From Mesorhizobium loti (GTDB taxonomy: Bacteria > Pseudomonadota > Alphaproteobacteria > Rhizobiales > Rhizobiaceae), in contig CP050293.1 in the NCBI GenBank assembly GCA_014189435.1, forward strand, positions 5,585,001-5,649,000: DNA of 64,000 nucleotides, read 5' to 3'. The notes under the pieces were generated by a model. That model searched no databases, was not told the origin of the DNA, and worked only from the letters and a program-made list of their open reading frames with translations. Each line of letters opens with the position of its first letter. Position 1 is the stretch's first letter. This document shows positions 1 to 8,969 of this stretch, in pieces. The position numbers and the translations under genes were made by a program.

Positions 1-2
1 GC

Positions 3-497
3 TTCTACTGGTATTTCAAGAGCCGGCAGGATCTGCTCGACCAGTTGCTCGACTACTGGCGGCAGACCAACACCAAATTCATCGTCGAACGCGCCAGGCG
101 GCCTTCCGCCACCGTCATCCGCGGGGTGATGAGCATTTTCGAATGCTGGGTGGACGAAAGGCTGTTCGATCCGCAACTGGATTTCGCGATCAGGGCCTGG
201 GCTCGCCGGTCGCCTGCCATCCGGCGCGCGCTCGACGAGGCCGACGAGGAGCGCGTCAACGCCATTCGCGACATGTTCATGCGTCATGGCTATGACGAGG
301 TGGATGCGTTCGTGCGGGCCCGCGTGCTCTATTTCATGCAGATCGGCTATTACTCGCTCGAACTCAACGAGCCGATGAGCAGCCGCCTGGCTCAAGTTGC
401 CTCGTATCTGCGCAGTTTTACCGGCCAGGAGCCGTCACCCCAGGACGTCGAGGATTTCTCGCGCTACGTCGAGAAAACCGTTCCCCGCAGCCGCTAG
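3..497 (+). CDS. TetR/AcrR family regulator, C-terminal part (5' end outside window)
   Basis: The reading frame is open from the first bases and ends at TAG. The first residues, FYWYFKSRQDLL, are the end of a TetR helix-turn-helix (the usual xFYxHFxSKxxLL motif), so the DNA-binding domain lies almost wholly off the left edge. The remaining ~150 residues are a helical ligand-binding domain with no recognisable ligand signature. It lies directly upstream of, and in the same direction as, the dimethylglycine/sarcosine operon. It could regulate that operon, but the sequence does not prove it. Confidence 0.85.
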   Translation, partial: FYWYFKSRQDLLDQLLDYWRQTNTKFIVERARRPSATVIRGVMSIFECWVDERLFDPQLDFAIRAWARRSPAIRRALDEADEERVNAIRDMFMRHGYDEVDAFVRARVLYFMQIGYYSLELNEPMSSRLAQVASYLRSFTGQEPSPQDVEDFSRYVEKTVPRSR

Positions 498-633
498 CCA
501 TCCACTCGCTCGCATCGTTGTCAATCATGACCACAGCGAAAACGCCACCGCAGTGCGAAGCCGCGCAAAGCACTAGACACTGATGTACAATGCCACTAGG
601 TTGCGTCGCCATGACTGGGTGGAGCGCGACAGA

Positions 634-3045
634 ATGAAATCCCAATATAGGGCGATCGTCATCGGCGGCGGCGTGGTTGGGGCCTCGGTGCTCTATCACC
701 TGGCAAAGTTCGGCTGGAGCGACGTCGCGCTGATCGAACGCGAGGTGCTGACCGCAGGGTCGAGCTGGCATGCGGCCGGCGGCTTCCATGCGCTGAATGC
801 CGATCCCAACATCGCCGCGCTGCAAGCCTATACGATCGACCTGCTCTCCGAGGTCGGGAAGGAATCGGGCCAGAGCATCGGCATGCACATGACCGGCGGC
901 ATCTCGGTCGCCTCGGCGCCGGAGCGTTGGGAATGGCTGAAGGCCTCCTACCGCATCTTCCAGACCATGGGCATCGACGATGTCCATCTGGTCGGCGTCG
1001 ATGAGATCAAGCAGCGCTGCCCGATCCTCAACACCGACGGCATGCTGGGTGGGCTCTATGCCGCGCGCGAAGGCCATATCGATCCCTCGGGCGTCGTGCA
1101 CGCCTATGCCAAGGCCGCCAGGCTGCGCGGCGCCGACATCATCGAGCACAACCGCGTGCTGGAACTCAATCGCCGCGCCGACGGCTGCTGGGACGTGGTC
1201 ACCGAGAAGGGCACGGTGATTGCCGAGCACGTCGTCAATGCCGGCGGGCTGTGGGCCAAGCAGGTCGGCCGGATGGCCGGCATCGACCTGCCGGTATCGC
1301 CGATGGAGCACCATTATCTCGTCACCGAGGCGCTGCCCGAAATCCAGGCGCTGGACAAGGAATTGCCGCTGATCGTCGATCTCGAAGGCTTCACCTATAT
1401 GCGCCAGGAGCAGAAGGGCCTGCTGCTCGGCATCTACGAGATCAACCACAAGCACTGGAACATGGACGGAGCGCCGTGGGACTACGGCATCGAACTGATC
1501 CAGGAAGACACTGACCGCATCGCCGACGAGCTGGCGCTCGGCTTCAGCCGCTACCCTTGCCTGGAGAATGCCGGCATCAAGCGCTGGGTGAACGGCGCCT
1601 TCACCTTCTCGCCGGACGGCAATCCGCTGGTCGGCCCGGTGCGCGGCGTGCCCAATTACTGGGTGGCGTGCGGCGTCATGGCCGGCTTCCTGCAAGGCGG
1701 CGGCGTCGGCAAGTCGCTTGCCGAATGGATGATCCATGGCGAGCCGGAAGCTGATGTCTACGGCATGGACATCGCCCGCTACGGCGACTTCGCCTCCAAC
1801 CGCGAATACATCAGGCAGACCACCGGGCAATTCTATTCGCGCCGCTTCGTCATGAGCTATCCGAACGAGCAGCTGCCGGCGGGACGGCCCTTGAAGACGG
1901 CCGGCGCGCATGACGCCATGGACGCAGCCGGAGCGCGCTGGGGCAATTCGTGGGGCATGGAAGTGCCGCTCTATTTCGCGCCGCAAGGCTTCGTCGAGAC
2001 ACCGACGCTGAAGCGCTCCAACGCCTTCGACATCGTCGCACAGGAATGCCGCAAGGTGCGCGAAGGCGTCGGCCTGCTCGATATATCAGCCTTCTCGCGC
2101 TACGAGATCACCGGCCCACAGGCCGAGGCCTGGCTCAACCGGCTGCTCGCCTGTGCGCTGCCCAAGCCGGGTCGCGCCAAACTCGCGCCGATGCTGGGTG
2201 AGAACGGCAAGCTCAAGGGCGACCTCACCGTCTTCAACTGGGGCGATGGCTCCTGGTGGATCATGGGCTCCTACTATCTGCGCCAGTGGCACATGCGCTG
2301 GTTCGAACAGCATCTGGCTGACGGCGTCACAGTCCGCGATATCTCGGACACGGTCGTCGGCTTCTCTCTGGCCGGACCCAATGCGCGTCTTCTGCTTGAG
2401 CGGCTGACACACCAGGATGTCTCGCACGAGGCCTTCGGATTCCTCGCCTGCAGGACGCTCGATGTCGGACTGGTGCGGGCCAAGGTCGGGCGACTGTCGG
2501 TCATCGGCGAACTTGGCTACGAGATCCATTGCCGGGCCAATGAGCACGCGGCGCTGCGCCGCGCGCTGCTGACGGCAGGCAAGGACCTCGGCGTGACCGA
2601 ATACGGCTTCGGCGCGGTCAATTCGCTGCGGCTCGAAAAGAGTTTTGGCATCTGGTCGCGCGAGTTCACGCAGGACTATACGCCTGATGAGACCGGGATG
2701 GACCGCTGGGTCGCCTTCGACAAGGGCGATTTCATCGGGCGCGAGGCGGCCCTGAAAGAGCAGAAGGTTCCATCGAGGCGCACGCTGGTGACACTCGAAA
2801 TCGACGCGGCGGGCGCTGATGCCAGCGGCTACGAGCCTATCTGGAACAAGGGCAGACTTGCCGGCTTCGTCACCTCGGGCGGCTATGGCCACACGGTCGG
2901 CAAGAGCCTCGCCATGGCGCTGGTCGATCGCGATGCGGCCGGTATCGATACTGAGTTGACAACCCACATCGTCGGCGTCGAAAGAGGTGCGCGCGTCATC
3001 GCTTCGTCGCCATACGATCCACTAGGCAAGGCGATGCGGGCATGA
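634..3045 (+). CDS. Dimethylglycine/sarcosine dehydrogenase-like FAD enzyme with GcvT domain
   Basis: 803 residues. The N-terminal Rossmann motif GGGVVGAS lies near residues 10-18. A GSSWHAAGG motif (His46) matches the site where DMGDH and SARDH carry covalent FAD. The DAO-type oxidoreductase domain runs to ~residue 400, followed by a GcvT/aminomethyl-transferase-like folate domain. The family demethylates dimethylglycine or sarcosine and passes the one-carbon unit to tetrahydrofolate. I chose ATG 634 because GGAG lies 9 nt upstream; an in-frame ATG at 583 lacks a good Shine-Dalgarno and would add a tail before the FAD motif. Its stop overlaps the next small frame (ATGA), and soxBDAG follow. 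The choice between dimethylglycine and sarcosine as substrate is open. Confidence 0.85.
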   Translation: MKSQYRAIVIGGGVVGASVLYHLAKFGWSDVALIEREVLTAGSSWHAAGGFHALNADPNIAALQAYTIDLLSEVGKESGQSIGMHMTGGISVASAPERWEWLKASYRIFQTMGIDDVHLVGVDEIKQRCPILNTDGMLGGLYAAREGHIDPSGVVHAYAKAARLRGADIIEHNRVLELNRRADGCWDVVTEKGTVIAEHVVNAGGLWAKQVGRMAGIDLPVSPMEHHYLVTEALPEIQALDKELPLIVDLEGFTYMRQEQKGLLLGIYEINHKHWNMDGAPWDYGIELIQEDTDRIADELALGFSRYPCLENAGIKRWVNGAFTFSPDGNPLVGPVRGVPNYWVACGVMAGFLQGGGVGKSLAEWMIHGEPEADVYGMDIARYGDFASNREYIRQTTGQFYSRRFVMSYPNEQLPAGRPLKTAGAHDAMDAAGARWGNSWGMEVPLYFAPQGFVETPTLKRSNAFDIVAQECRKVREGVGLLDISAFSRYEITGPQAEAWLNRLLACALPKPGRAKLAPMLGENGKLKGDLTVFNWGDGSWWIMGSYYLRQWHMRWFEQHLADGVTVRDISDTVVGFSLAGPNARLLLERLTHQDVSHEAFGFLACRTLDVGLVRAKVGRLSVIGELGYEIHCRANEHAALRRALLTAGKDLGVTEYGFGAVNSLRLEKSFGIWSREFTQDYTPDETGMDRWVAFDKGDFIGREAALKEQKVPSRRTLVTLEIDAAGADASGYEPIWNKGRLAGFVTSGGYGHTVGKSLAMALVDRDAAGIDTELTTHIVGVERGARVIASSPYDPLGKAMRA

Positions 3046-3131
3046 CCGATCGAACCGGCGCCATCCCTGTAAAAGACCATGCGATGATCCACGCTTCTCC
3101 CTCGAAATCAGGCCTGTCCGGCACGCCATGA
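3042..3131 (+). CDS. Possible 29-residue coupling peptide between dehydrogenase and soxB
   Basis: The ATG at 3042 overlaps the stop of the upstream gene (ATGA). The frame's own TGA at 3129 overlaps the soxB start in the same way (ATGA). There is no clear Shine-Dalgarno before soxB, so ribosomes could reach it by termination-reinitiation through this 29-codon frame. The peptide begins MTDRTGAIPVK and resembles no family I know. A double overlap can arise by chance, so the coding claim is tentative. Confidence 0.35.
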   Translation: MTDRTGAIPVKDHAMIHASPSKSGLSGTP

Positions 3132-4381
3132 CCCGACGCTATTCCGCCCTGTCGCTGTTCAAGGAGGGCCTGGCCGGCCAGACCGGCTGGCAGCCGGCCT
3201 GGCGCTCGCCAGAACCGAAGCCGTCCTATGACGCGATCGTCATTGGCGGCGGCGGCCATGGCCTGGCGACCGCCTATTACCTGGCCAAGAACCACAACAT
3301 CGCAAGAGTAGCTGTGCTGGAAAGAGGTTGGATCGGCGGCGGCAACACCGGCCGCAACACCACCGTGGTGCGCTCCAACTACTATTATCCGGCAAGCGTC
3401 GAGCTCTACGGGCTGGCGCACCGGCTCTATGAGGGATTGTCGAAAGACCTGAACTACAACGTCATGCTGTCACAGCGCGGCATGGTCAATCTCTGCCACT
3501 CGACCGCCGAGATGGAGATCGGCGCACGCACCGTCAACGCCATGCAGATCAACGGCATCGATGCCGAGCTGTTTTCACCTGACGATGTGCGCCGGGTGGC
3601 GCCGATCTACAATTTTTCACCGGACGCACGCTTCCCGGTGTTCGGCGGCATCTGGCAAGGCAGGGCCGGAACGGCGCGCCATGACGCGGTCGCCTGGGGT
3701 TACGCGCGGGCGGCGAGCCGGCTCGGCGTCGACATCATCCAGAATTGCGAGATCACCGATTTCATCATCGAGGGCGGCCGCTGCCGCGGCGTCCAGACTT
3801 CGCGTGGCGCGATCCGTGCCGAGCGCATCGGCATGGCGGTGGCCGGGCATTCCTCGGTGCTGGCGGCCAAGGCCGGCTTCCGGCTGCCGATCAATTCCTA
3901 CGCGCTACAAGCCTGTGTTTCCGAGCCGGTCAAGCCGATCCTCGACACGGTGGTGCTTTCGCCCGGCTGCGGCGTCTATGTCAGCCAGTCGGACAAGGGC
4001 GAGATCGTCATCGGCGGCGGCCTCGACCGCATCCCCTCCTATGCGCAACGCGGCAATCTGCCGACGCTGGAGGCGGTGATTGCCGGCCTGCTTGAGATGT
4101 TCCCGATCTTCGGCCAGTTGAAGCTGATGCGGCAATGGGCGGGCATTGTCGACGTCGTGCCGGACTCCTCGCCGATCATCGGCGAATCGCCGCTGCCCGG
4201 CCTGTTCCTCAATTGCGGCTGGGGCACGGGCGGCTTCAAGGCCATTCCCGCCGGCGGCACACTGCTGGCGCAATTGCTGGCGTCGGGCAAACACAACGAC
4301 ATCAGCCGCCCCTTCGATCTCGATCGCTTCGCCAGCGGGCGGCTGATCGACGAAGCGGCCGGCTCCGGCATCGCGCACTGA
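3128..4381 (+). CDS. soxB: Sarcosine oxidase subunit beta
   Basis: 417 residues, the usual length for the beta subunit of heterotetrameric sarcosine oxidase. The N-terminal FAD-binding motif is IGGGGHGLATAYYLAK (~39-54), followed by ERGWIGGGNTGRNTT (~65-79), a DAO-family signature typical of SoxB. The beta subunit carries the FAD that oxidises sarcosine, plus covalent FMN at the alpha-beta interface. It is cytoplasmic. The gene starts at an ATGA overlap without a strong ribosome site and is followed by soxD, soxA and soxG in canonical order, which fixes the identity. Confidence 0.95.
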   Translation: MTRRYSALSLFKEGLAGQTGWQPAWRSPEPKPSYDAIVIGGGGHGLATAYYLAKNHNIARVAVLERGWIGGGNTGRNTTVVRSNYYYPASVELYGLAHRLYEGLSKDLNYNVMLSQRGMVNLCHSTAEMEIGARTVNAMQINGIDAELFSPDDVRRVAPIYNFSPDARFPVFGGIWQGRAGTARHDAVAWGYARAASRLGVDIIQNCEITDFIIEGGRCRGVQTSRGAIRAERIGMAVAGHSSVLAAKAGFRLPINSYALQACVSEPVKPILDTVVLSPGCGVYVSQSDKGEIVIGGGLDRIPSYAQRGNLPTLEAVIAGLLEMFPIFGQLKLMRQWAGIVDVVPDSSPIIGESPLPGLFLNCGWGTGGFKAIPAGGTLLAQLLASGKHNDISRPFDLDRFASGRLIDEAAGSGIAH

Positions 4382-4401
4382 GACAAAGATCAGAGGCAAT
4401 C

Positions 4402-4668
4402 ATGCAACTCTTTCCTTGCCCATTCTGCGGCCCGCGTGACGAGACCGAGTTCCACTTTGGCGGGGATGCCGGCAATGCGCGGCCGGACGGCGCCGACGTG
4501 CCGATCGAGCGCTGGGCAAACTATCTCTATCTGCGCGCCAACCCCAAAGGCACGGCGCGCGAAATCTGGGTTCACATGAACTGCGGCGAGTTCTTCGTCA
4601 TGGAGCGTGACACCGTCACCCACAAGGTGCTGTCCTCGGCCGCTCTCGGCGGGGAGCACGCCGCGTGA
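4402..4668 (+). CDS. soxD: Sarcosine oxidase subunit delta
   Basis: 88 residues. It opens with MQLFPCPFCGPRDETEF, the Cys-x2-Cys zinc knuckle of SoxD, and has a second metal-ligand region at HMNCGEFF (~residues 57-64). The delta subunit is a small zinc-binding protein of the alpha-beta-gamma-delta complex. It starts 20 nt after soxB, and its TGA overlaps the GTG start of soxA (GTGA), implying translational coupling. Confidence 0.95.
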   Translation: MQLFPCPFCGPRDETEFHFGGDAGNARPDGADVPIERWANYLYLRANPKGTAREIWVHMNCGEFFVMERDTVTHKVLSSAALGGEHAA

Positions 4669-7547
4669 CCGCCTCGCGTCTTGCCACCGGCGGCAGCGCC
4701 ATCGACCGGTCGCGCCCGATCCGTTTCAGCTTCGACTGCGCCACCGTGCAAGGCTTTGCCGGCGACACCATCGCCTCGGCGCTGCTGGCGGGTGACGTCG
4801 CGGTCGTCGGCCGCAGCTTCAAGTACCACCGGCCGCGCGGCATCTGGGGCGCAGGCGTGGAAGAACCGAACGCGCTGGTCGATATTGGCGGCCCACGGGC
4901 GACGCCGAACACGCGGGCCACGACCGAGCCGGCGCGCGACGGGCTGGTGGCGAAAAGCGTCAACGCGACGCCCAGTGCGCTGACCGACCGCAACGCCTTC
5001 CTCGACCGTTTTGCGCGCTTCATCCCGGCCGCGTTCTACTACAAGACTTTCATGTGGCCGGACTGGCACAGGTTCGAGTCACGCATCCGCGCCATGGCGG
5101 GGCTGGGCAAAGTCGATGCCGACTGGACCTCGCCGGGCATGGCGGACCAGGTCAACCACCATTGCGACGTGCTGGTGGTGGGCGCGGGGCCGGCTGGGCT
5201 GGCGGCGGCAAGACTGGCGTCTGGCGCTGGTCTGACCGTCACACTGGTCGACGACCAGCAGAGCCCCGGCGGATCGCTTGGCCATCGTGCCGCTGAGATC
5301 GACGACAAACCGGCGGCGGCCTGGATTGCGGAGACGGTTGCAGCACTTGGCTCGGCCGGCCAGCTGATCCTGCCTTCGACCACTGCCTTCGGCATTTACG
5401 ACCACAATCTGGTCGGGCTGAACCAGCGCCATTTCGACGGCCGGCCGGATACGCTGTGGCGGGTCAGGCCGCGCCGGATCGTGCTGGCGACCGGCGCCAT
5501 CGAGCGTCCGCTGCCTTTCGCCAATAACGACCTGCCGGGCATCCTGTCGGCGGATGCGGCGCTCGCTTATCTCCGGCGCCACGCCGTACTTGTCGGCCGC
5601 CGCATCGTCGTCGCCACCAACAATGACAGCGCTTACGAAGTTGCGGGCGCGCTCGCCGAGGCTGGGGCTGACGTTGCGCTTGTGGACATTCGGCGCAACG
5701 GCACGCCTAACGCGCCCGCCAATGTCCGGCTGATCAAAGGGCGCGCCCTGGCTTCCGCCAGCGGCAGACTGCGCGTCGACGGCGTGACGCTCGACGACGG
5801 CTCCAGGTTGGATGCCGATTGTGTGCTGATCTCCGGCGGCTGGACGCCGACCATTCATCTCTTCGGCCAGGCCAAGGGCAAGCTCGCCTGGAGCGAGGCG
5901 CGCGCGGCCTTCCTGCCCGGCGATCCGGTCGACGGCATCGCCGTGGTTGGTGCCGCAGCCGGCGCGGTCGCCTTGTCGGAGGTGTTTGCTGGCGCCGGCA
6001 CCGCCGTTGCATCGCTCGGCCAGACGAAGGCTGCCCTACCGCGCAGCACCGGACCGGAGGCGACGGGCGGCATCCGCCCGGCATGGCCGATTCCGGGCTC
6101 GAAGGGACGCATCTGGATCGACTATCAGAACGACGTGACGGTGAAGGACGTCGAACTGGCGGCGCGCGAAAACTTCGTCTCGGTCGAACATCTGAAGCGC
6201 TACACCACGCTCGGCATGGCGACCGACCAGGGCAAGACCTCCAATCTGCCGGGCCTGGCGCTGATGGCCGGTATCACCGGCCGCACGGTGCCGGAGGTCG
6301 GCACCACCACCTATCGGCCGCCGTTCACGCCGGTGCCGTTGGCAAGCTTTGCCGGGGCGCGCGTCGGCGAATTGATGGCGCCTGTGCGCCGGCTGCCGCT
6401 CGAAAACGTCCACCGTTCCAGCGGCGCCGTCTTCCAGGAATATGGCGGCTGGCTGCGCCCAGCCCACTATGGCGGCAGTACTGACGCGGAGCGTTCGATC
6501 GCGGACGAGGCGCTACGCGCCCGTCAATCTGTGGCGCTGTTCGATGGCTCGACGCTCGGCAAGATCGAGGTAATCGGACCGCAGGCGGCGGCGTTCGTCG
6601 ATTTCCTCTACTACAACACCATGTCGACGCTGAAACCGGGGCGCTGCCGCTACGGCTTCATGCTGTCGGAGAATGGCGTGGTCTTCGACGACGGCGTGCT
6701 GGTGCGGCTGGACGAGCATCGCTTCGTCGTGTCGTGCTCGTCCTCGCATGTAGCTGCCGTCCATGCGCGGCTGGAGGAATGGCGCCAGGACCGCTTCGGG
6801 CGCGGCGCCGTCTACATCCACAACGCTACATCAGACATGGCGACGCTGACCGTCTCGGGGCCAAACGCCCGAAAACTGCTCGAAGCGCTGGACCTCGGTC
6901 TCTCGCTCGACGACGCCGACCTGCCGCATATGGCGATCGGTCATGGCACCTATGCCGGTGACGAAGTCCGCATCGCCCGCGTCAGCTTCACCGGCGACAG
7001 GAGCTACGAAATCTCGATCCGTGCCGATCGAGCCGAGCCGCTATGGGCGCGACTGCGCCAGGCCGGCCAGGCGTTCGATGCCATCGTCATCGGCCTCGAA
7101 GCGCTGATGATCCTGCGCGCCGAGAAAGGCTTTATCGTCATCGGCAAGGACACTGACGGCACCACGCTGCCGCACGATCTCGGCGTCGACGGTCCGCGCG
7201 CCAAGCGCCAGACCGAGTTCGTCGGCCGCCGCTCGCTGTTCACCGAAGAGGCCTCGCGCGACAACCGCATGCAGCTTGTCGGATTGGCGGTGCCGCAAGG
7301 CGAAGCGCCGCTGCCGACCGGCGCGCATGGCATCAAACGGATCGACGGCGGATTGCGCAGCCAGGGCTTTGTCACCTCGAGCTACCAGAGCCCGACGCTT
7401 GGCCGCCCGGTTGCGCTCGGCCTGATCGAGCGCGGCGCGACGCGCCATGGCGAGACGATCGACATCCAGCATCTCGGCAAGATCAGCAAGGCGACGATTA
7501 CCGCCCCTTGCGCCTTCGACCCGGCAGGAGAGCGGCTGCATGCGTGA
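4665..7547 (+). CDS. soxA: Sarcosine oxidase subunit alpha
   Basis: 960 residues with a GTG start inside the GTGA overlap with soxD. Domain order is a 2Fe-2S-ferredoxin-like N-terminal domain (~15-100, contains FKYHRPRGIWGAG), an NAD-binding Rossmann domain starting at VVGAGPAGLAAARLA (~171-185), then from ~590 a GcvT-type tetrahydrofolate domain. In the family this subunit takes the imine from sarcosine and forms 5,10-methylene-THF. It overlaps soxG by 8 nt. Length and domain order are normal and no defect is seen. Confidence 0.96.
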   Translation: MTASRLATGGSAIDRSRPIRFSFDCATVQGFAGDTIASALLAGDVAVVGRSFKYHRPRGIWGAGVEEPNALVDIGGPRATPNTRATTEPARDGLVAKSVNATPSALTDRNAFLDRFARFIPAAFYYKTFMWPDWHRFESRIRAMAGLGKVDADWTSPGMADQVNHHCDVLVVGAGPAGLAAARLASGAGLTVTLVDDQQSPGGSLGHRAAEIDDKPAAAWIAETVAALGSAGQLILPSTTAFGIYDHNLVGLNQRHFDGRPDTLWRVRPRRIVLATGAIERPLPFANNDLPGILSADAALAYLRRHAVLVGRRIVVATNNDSAYEVAGALAEAGADVALVDIRRNGTPNAPANVRLIKGRALASASGRLRVDGVTLDDGSRLDADCVLISGGWTPTIHLFGQAKGKLAWSEARAAFLPGDPVDGIAVVGAAAGAVALSEVFAGAGTAVASLGQTKAALPRSTGPEATGGIRPAWPIPGSKGRIWIDYQNDVTVKDVELAARENFVSVEHLKRYTTLGMATDQGKTSNLPGLALMAGITGRTVPEVGTTTYRPPFTPVPLASFAGARVGELMAPVRRLPLENVHRSSGAVFQEYGGWLRPAHYGGSTDAERSIADEALRARQSVALFDGSTLGKIEVIGPQAAAFVDFLYYNTMSTLKPGRCRYGFMLSENGVVFDDGVLVRLDEHRFVVSCSSSHVAAVHARLEEWRQDRFGRGAVYIHNATSDMATLTVSGPNARKLLEALDLGLSLDDADLPHMAIGHGTYAGDEVRIARVSFTGDRSYEISIRADRAEPLWARLRQAGQAFDAIVIGLEALMILRAEKGFIVIGKDTDGTTLPHDLGVDGPRAKRQTEFVGRRSLFTEEASRDNRMQLVGLAVPQGEAPLPTGAHGIKRIDGGLRSQGFVTSSYQSPTLGRPVALGLIERGATRHGETIDIQHLGKISKATITAPCAFDPAGERLHA

Positions 7548-8079
7548 TCTCGCGGAAAAATGGTTCGTTGCACCGGACTGGCAGGGCGCGATCATCGCCA
7601 CGCCGGGCCTCGCGATACGAGCTGTCCTCGACCTCAACCAGTTGCTGGTCAGCGGCGACCTCGACGCGTGGGCACGCGTTTCGGGCGCCGATGGGACCGG
7701 CGTGGGCGCCTTTGGTGCCGCGCAGGGCGATCGCTACGCGGCGCGGCTGGCGCGCGACCGGCTGCTCGTCGTCTCGGACAGCCCGCTCGCCATCGCGACG
7801 GGCTGGCACGCAGACGGGTTCGCGGTGACGGCGATCAGTGCCGGGCTGCAAGTGTTCGAGGTCGAGGGCACGGCGCTCGATGCTTTCATCATGCGTGGAA
7901 CGACACTCGATCCCGCGAAGCCAAGTGCCAGTGCAGCACTGTCCTTTGCCGGCATCAGCGCCATCGTCTATCGCCATGAAGACAAACTGCGCATCCACGT
8001 CGACCGCGGTCTTGCCGCCTATCTCTGGACATGGATGGAAACGGCGGCCCGCAACATTGCCGCCGGATCAGCAAATTAG
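7540..8079 (+). CDS. soxG: Sarcosine oxidase subunit gamma
   Basis: 179 residues from ATG 7540, which lies inside the soxA end (8-nt overlap). The protein resembles the GcvT-like fold of SoxG, with central DLNQLLVSGDL and C-terminal HVDRGLAAYLWTWM regions typical of the family. The gamma subunit is the least conserved part of the complex, so position carries much of the assignment. It is the last gene of the operon. Its stop codon sits inside a 14-bp perfect palindrome. Confidence 0.9.
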   Translation: MRDLAEKWFVAPDWQGAIIATPGLAIRAVLDLNQLLVSGDLDAWARVSGADGTGVGAFGAAQGDRYAARLARDRLLVVSDSPLAIATGWHADGFAVTAISAGLQVFEVEGTALDAFIMRGTTLDPAKPSASAALSFAGISAIVYRHEDKLRIHVDRGLAAYLWTWMETAARNIAAGSAN

Positions 8080-8088
8080 CCGGCTAAT
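8075..8088. repeat. 14-bp perfect palindrome over the soxG stop codon
   Basis: ATTAGCCGGCTAAT is self-complementary over all 14 bases and contains the soxG TAG. No T tract follows, so it is not a standard terminator. It lies 165 bp upstream of the AraC gene and could be an operator. Confidence 0.5.
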
Positions 8089-8253
8089 ACGCAGCCGGAA
8101 ATCCCTTGAGCCAATCGCCCTTCCGCTTCGGAGAGGGTGCGTTTGGATCTTCAGAGAATCCGTTGCAAGGGCTGGACGCCGTCGCGCAAGGATTCAACTC
8201 TGTAGCCGGTGCGCCGTTTTTGAATCGCCGTCGCAGTTTTACCGGAGCCGATC

Positions 8254-8928
8254 ATGGTCCAAAAGCACACCAGCCGGTCATCCTCCCATCCCTGGATCGA
8301 CACGATCTGGCAAACTGTGTGTTTAAGTGACGGAATTTATCTGGCCACACCGGACGGATCGTGGGATCTGATCCGCAGCGTCGCCCCGGATGGTCAATCC
8401 GTTATGTTTCTAAGCGGGCAGGCAACTGAGCCCGTCGAAGTGCCATACGTTGAAGGTGAGCACTCCGTTGTCATCTCCTTTGCCGCCCATGTCTATCTTG
8501 CGCGCGACAAAGAGGTGCGAACCGGCGCGACCGTCCGTTTTCTAGATGTAAAAGAAGACGAATTTTTACTCGACGGAGTTGAACTGCCGCTCCCAACATT
8601 TCTGAACGCCGAAGCTCTTGTCGATCGGATGATCGTGGCAGGGTTGCTCGTTTCCAACGACGTTGTGGCCAGGGCCTTTACCGAAAAACCCAAAGCCGCC
8701 TCCAAACGCTCGGTACAACAGCATTTCAAAAACACCACCGGCATTACGCAGAAAGATTTTCAGCTGATCCGTCGCGCGCAGGAAGCGGTGCGGCGCTTGA
8801 AAGCCGGTCATAGCGCCGTAACGGTGGCTTTCGACCTTGGCTACACGGATCAATCGCACATGATCAGGTCCATCAAGAAGATAATGGGTTCGTTGCCATC
8901 AAACCTTGATGCGGTTCACAAGATCTGA
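8254..8928 (+). CDS. AraC family transcriptional regulator
   Basis: 224 residues; ATG preceded by GGAG at good spacing. The C-terminal third (~135-220) is an AraC-type double helix-turn-helix: KRSVQQHFKNTTGITQKDF is the first recognition region and AVTVAFDLGYTDQSHMIRSIKK the second, with the characteristic GYxDQSHM motif. The N-terminal ~110 residues look like a small beta-rich sensor and give no ligand clue. It lies 174 bp after the sarcosine operon in the same direction and converges on the epoxide hydrolase gene. Its target is unknown. Confidence 0.85.
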   Translation: MVQKHTSRSSSHPWIDTIWQTVCLSDGIYLATPDGSWDLIRSVAPDGQSVMFLSGQATEPVEVPYVEGEHSVVISFAAHVYLARDKEVRTGATVRFLDVKEDEFLLDGVELPLPTFLNAEALVDRMIVAGLLVSNDVVARAFTEKPKAASKRSVQQHFKNTTGITQKDFQLIRRAQEAVRRLKAGHSAVTVAFDLGYTDQSHMIRSIKKIMGSLPSNLDAVHKI

Positions 8929-8969
8929 TGCCGGGCGAGCCTTTCGCCCGGCGAGCGCCCACGGCTGAG

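Noticed and set aside
418..1986. Long open frame antisense to the dimethylglycine dehydrogenase gene
   Set aside because: It follows the codon bias of the sense gene in reverse, has no ribosome site and no recognisable protein family; typical high-GC shadow frame.
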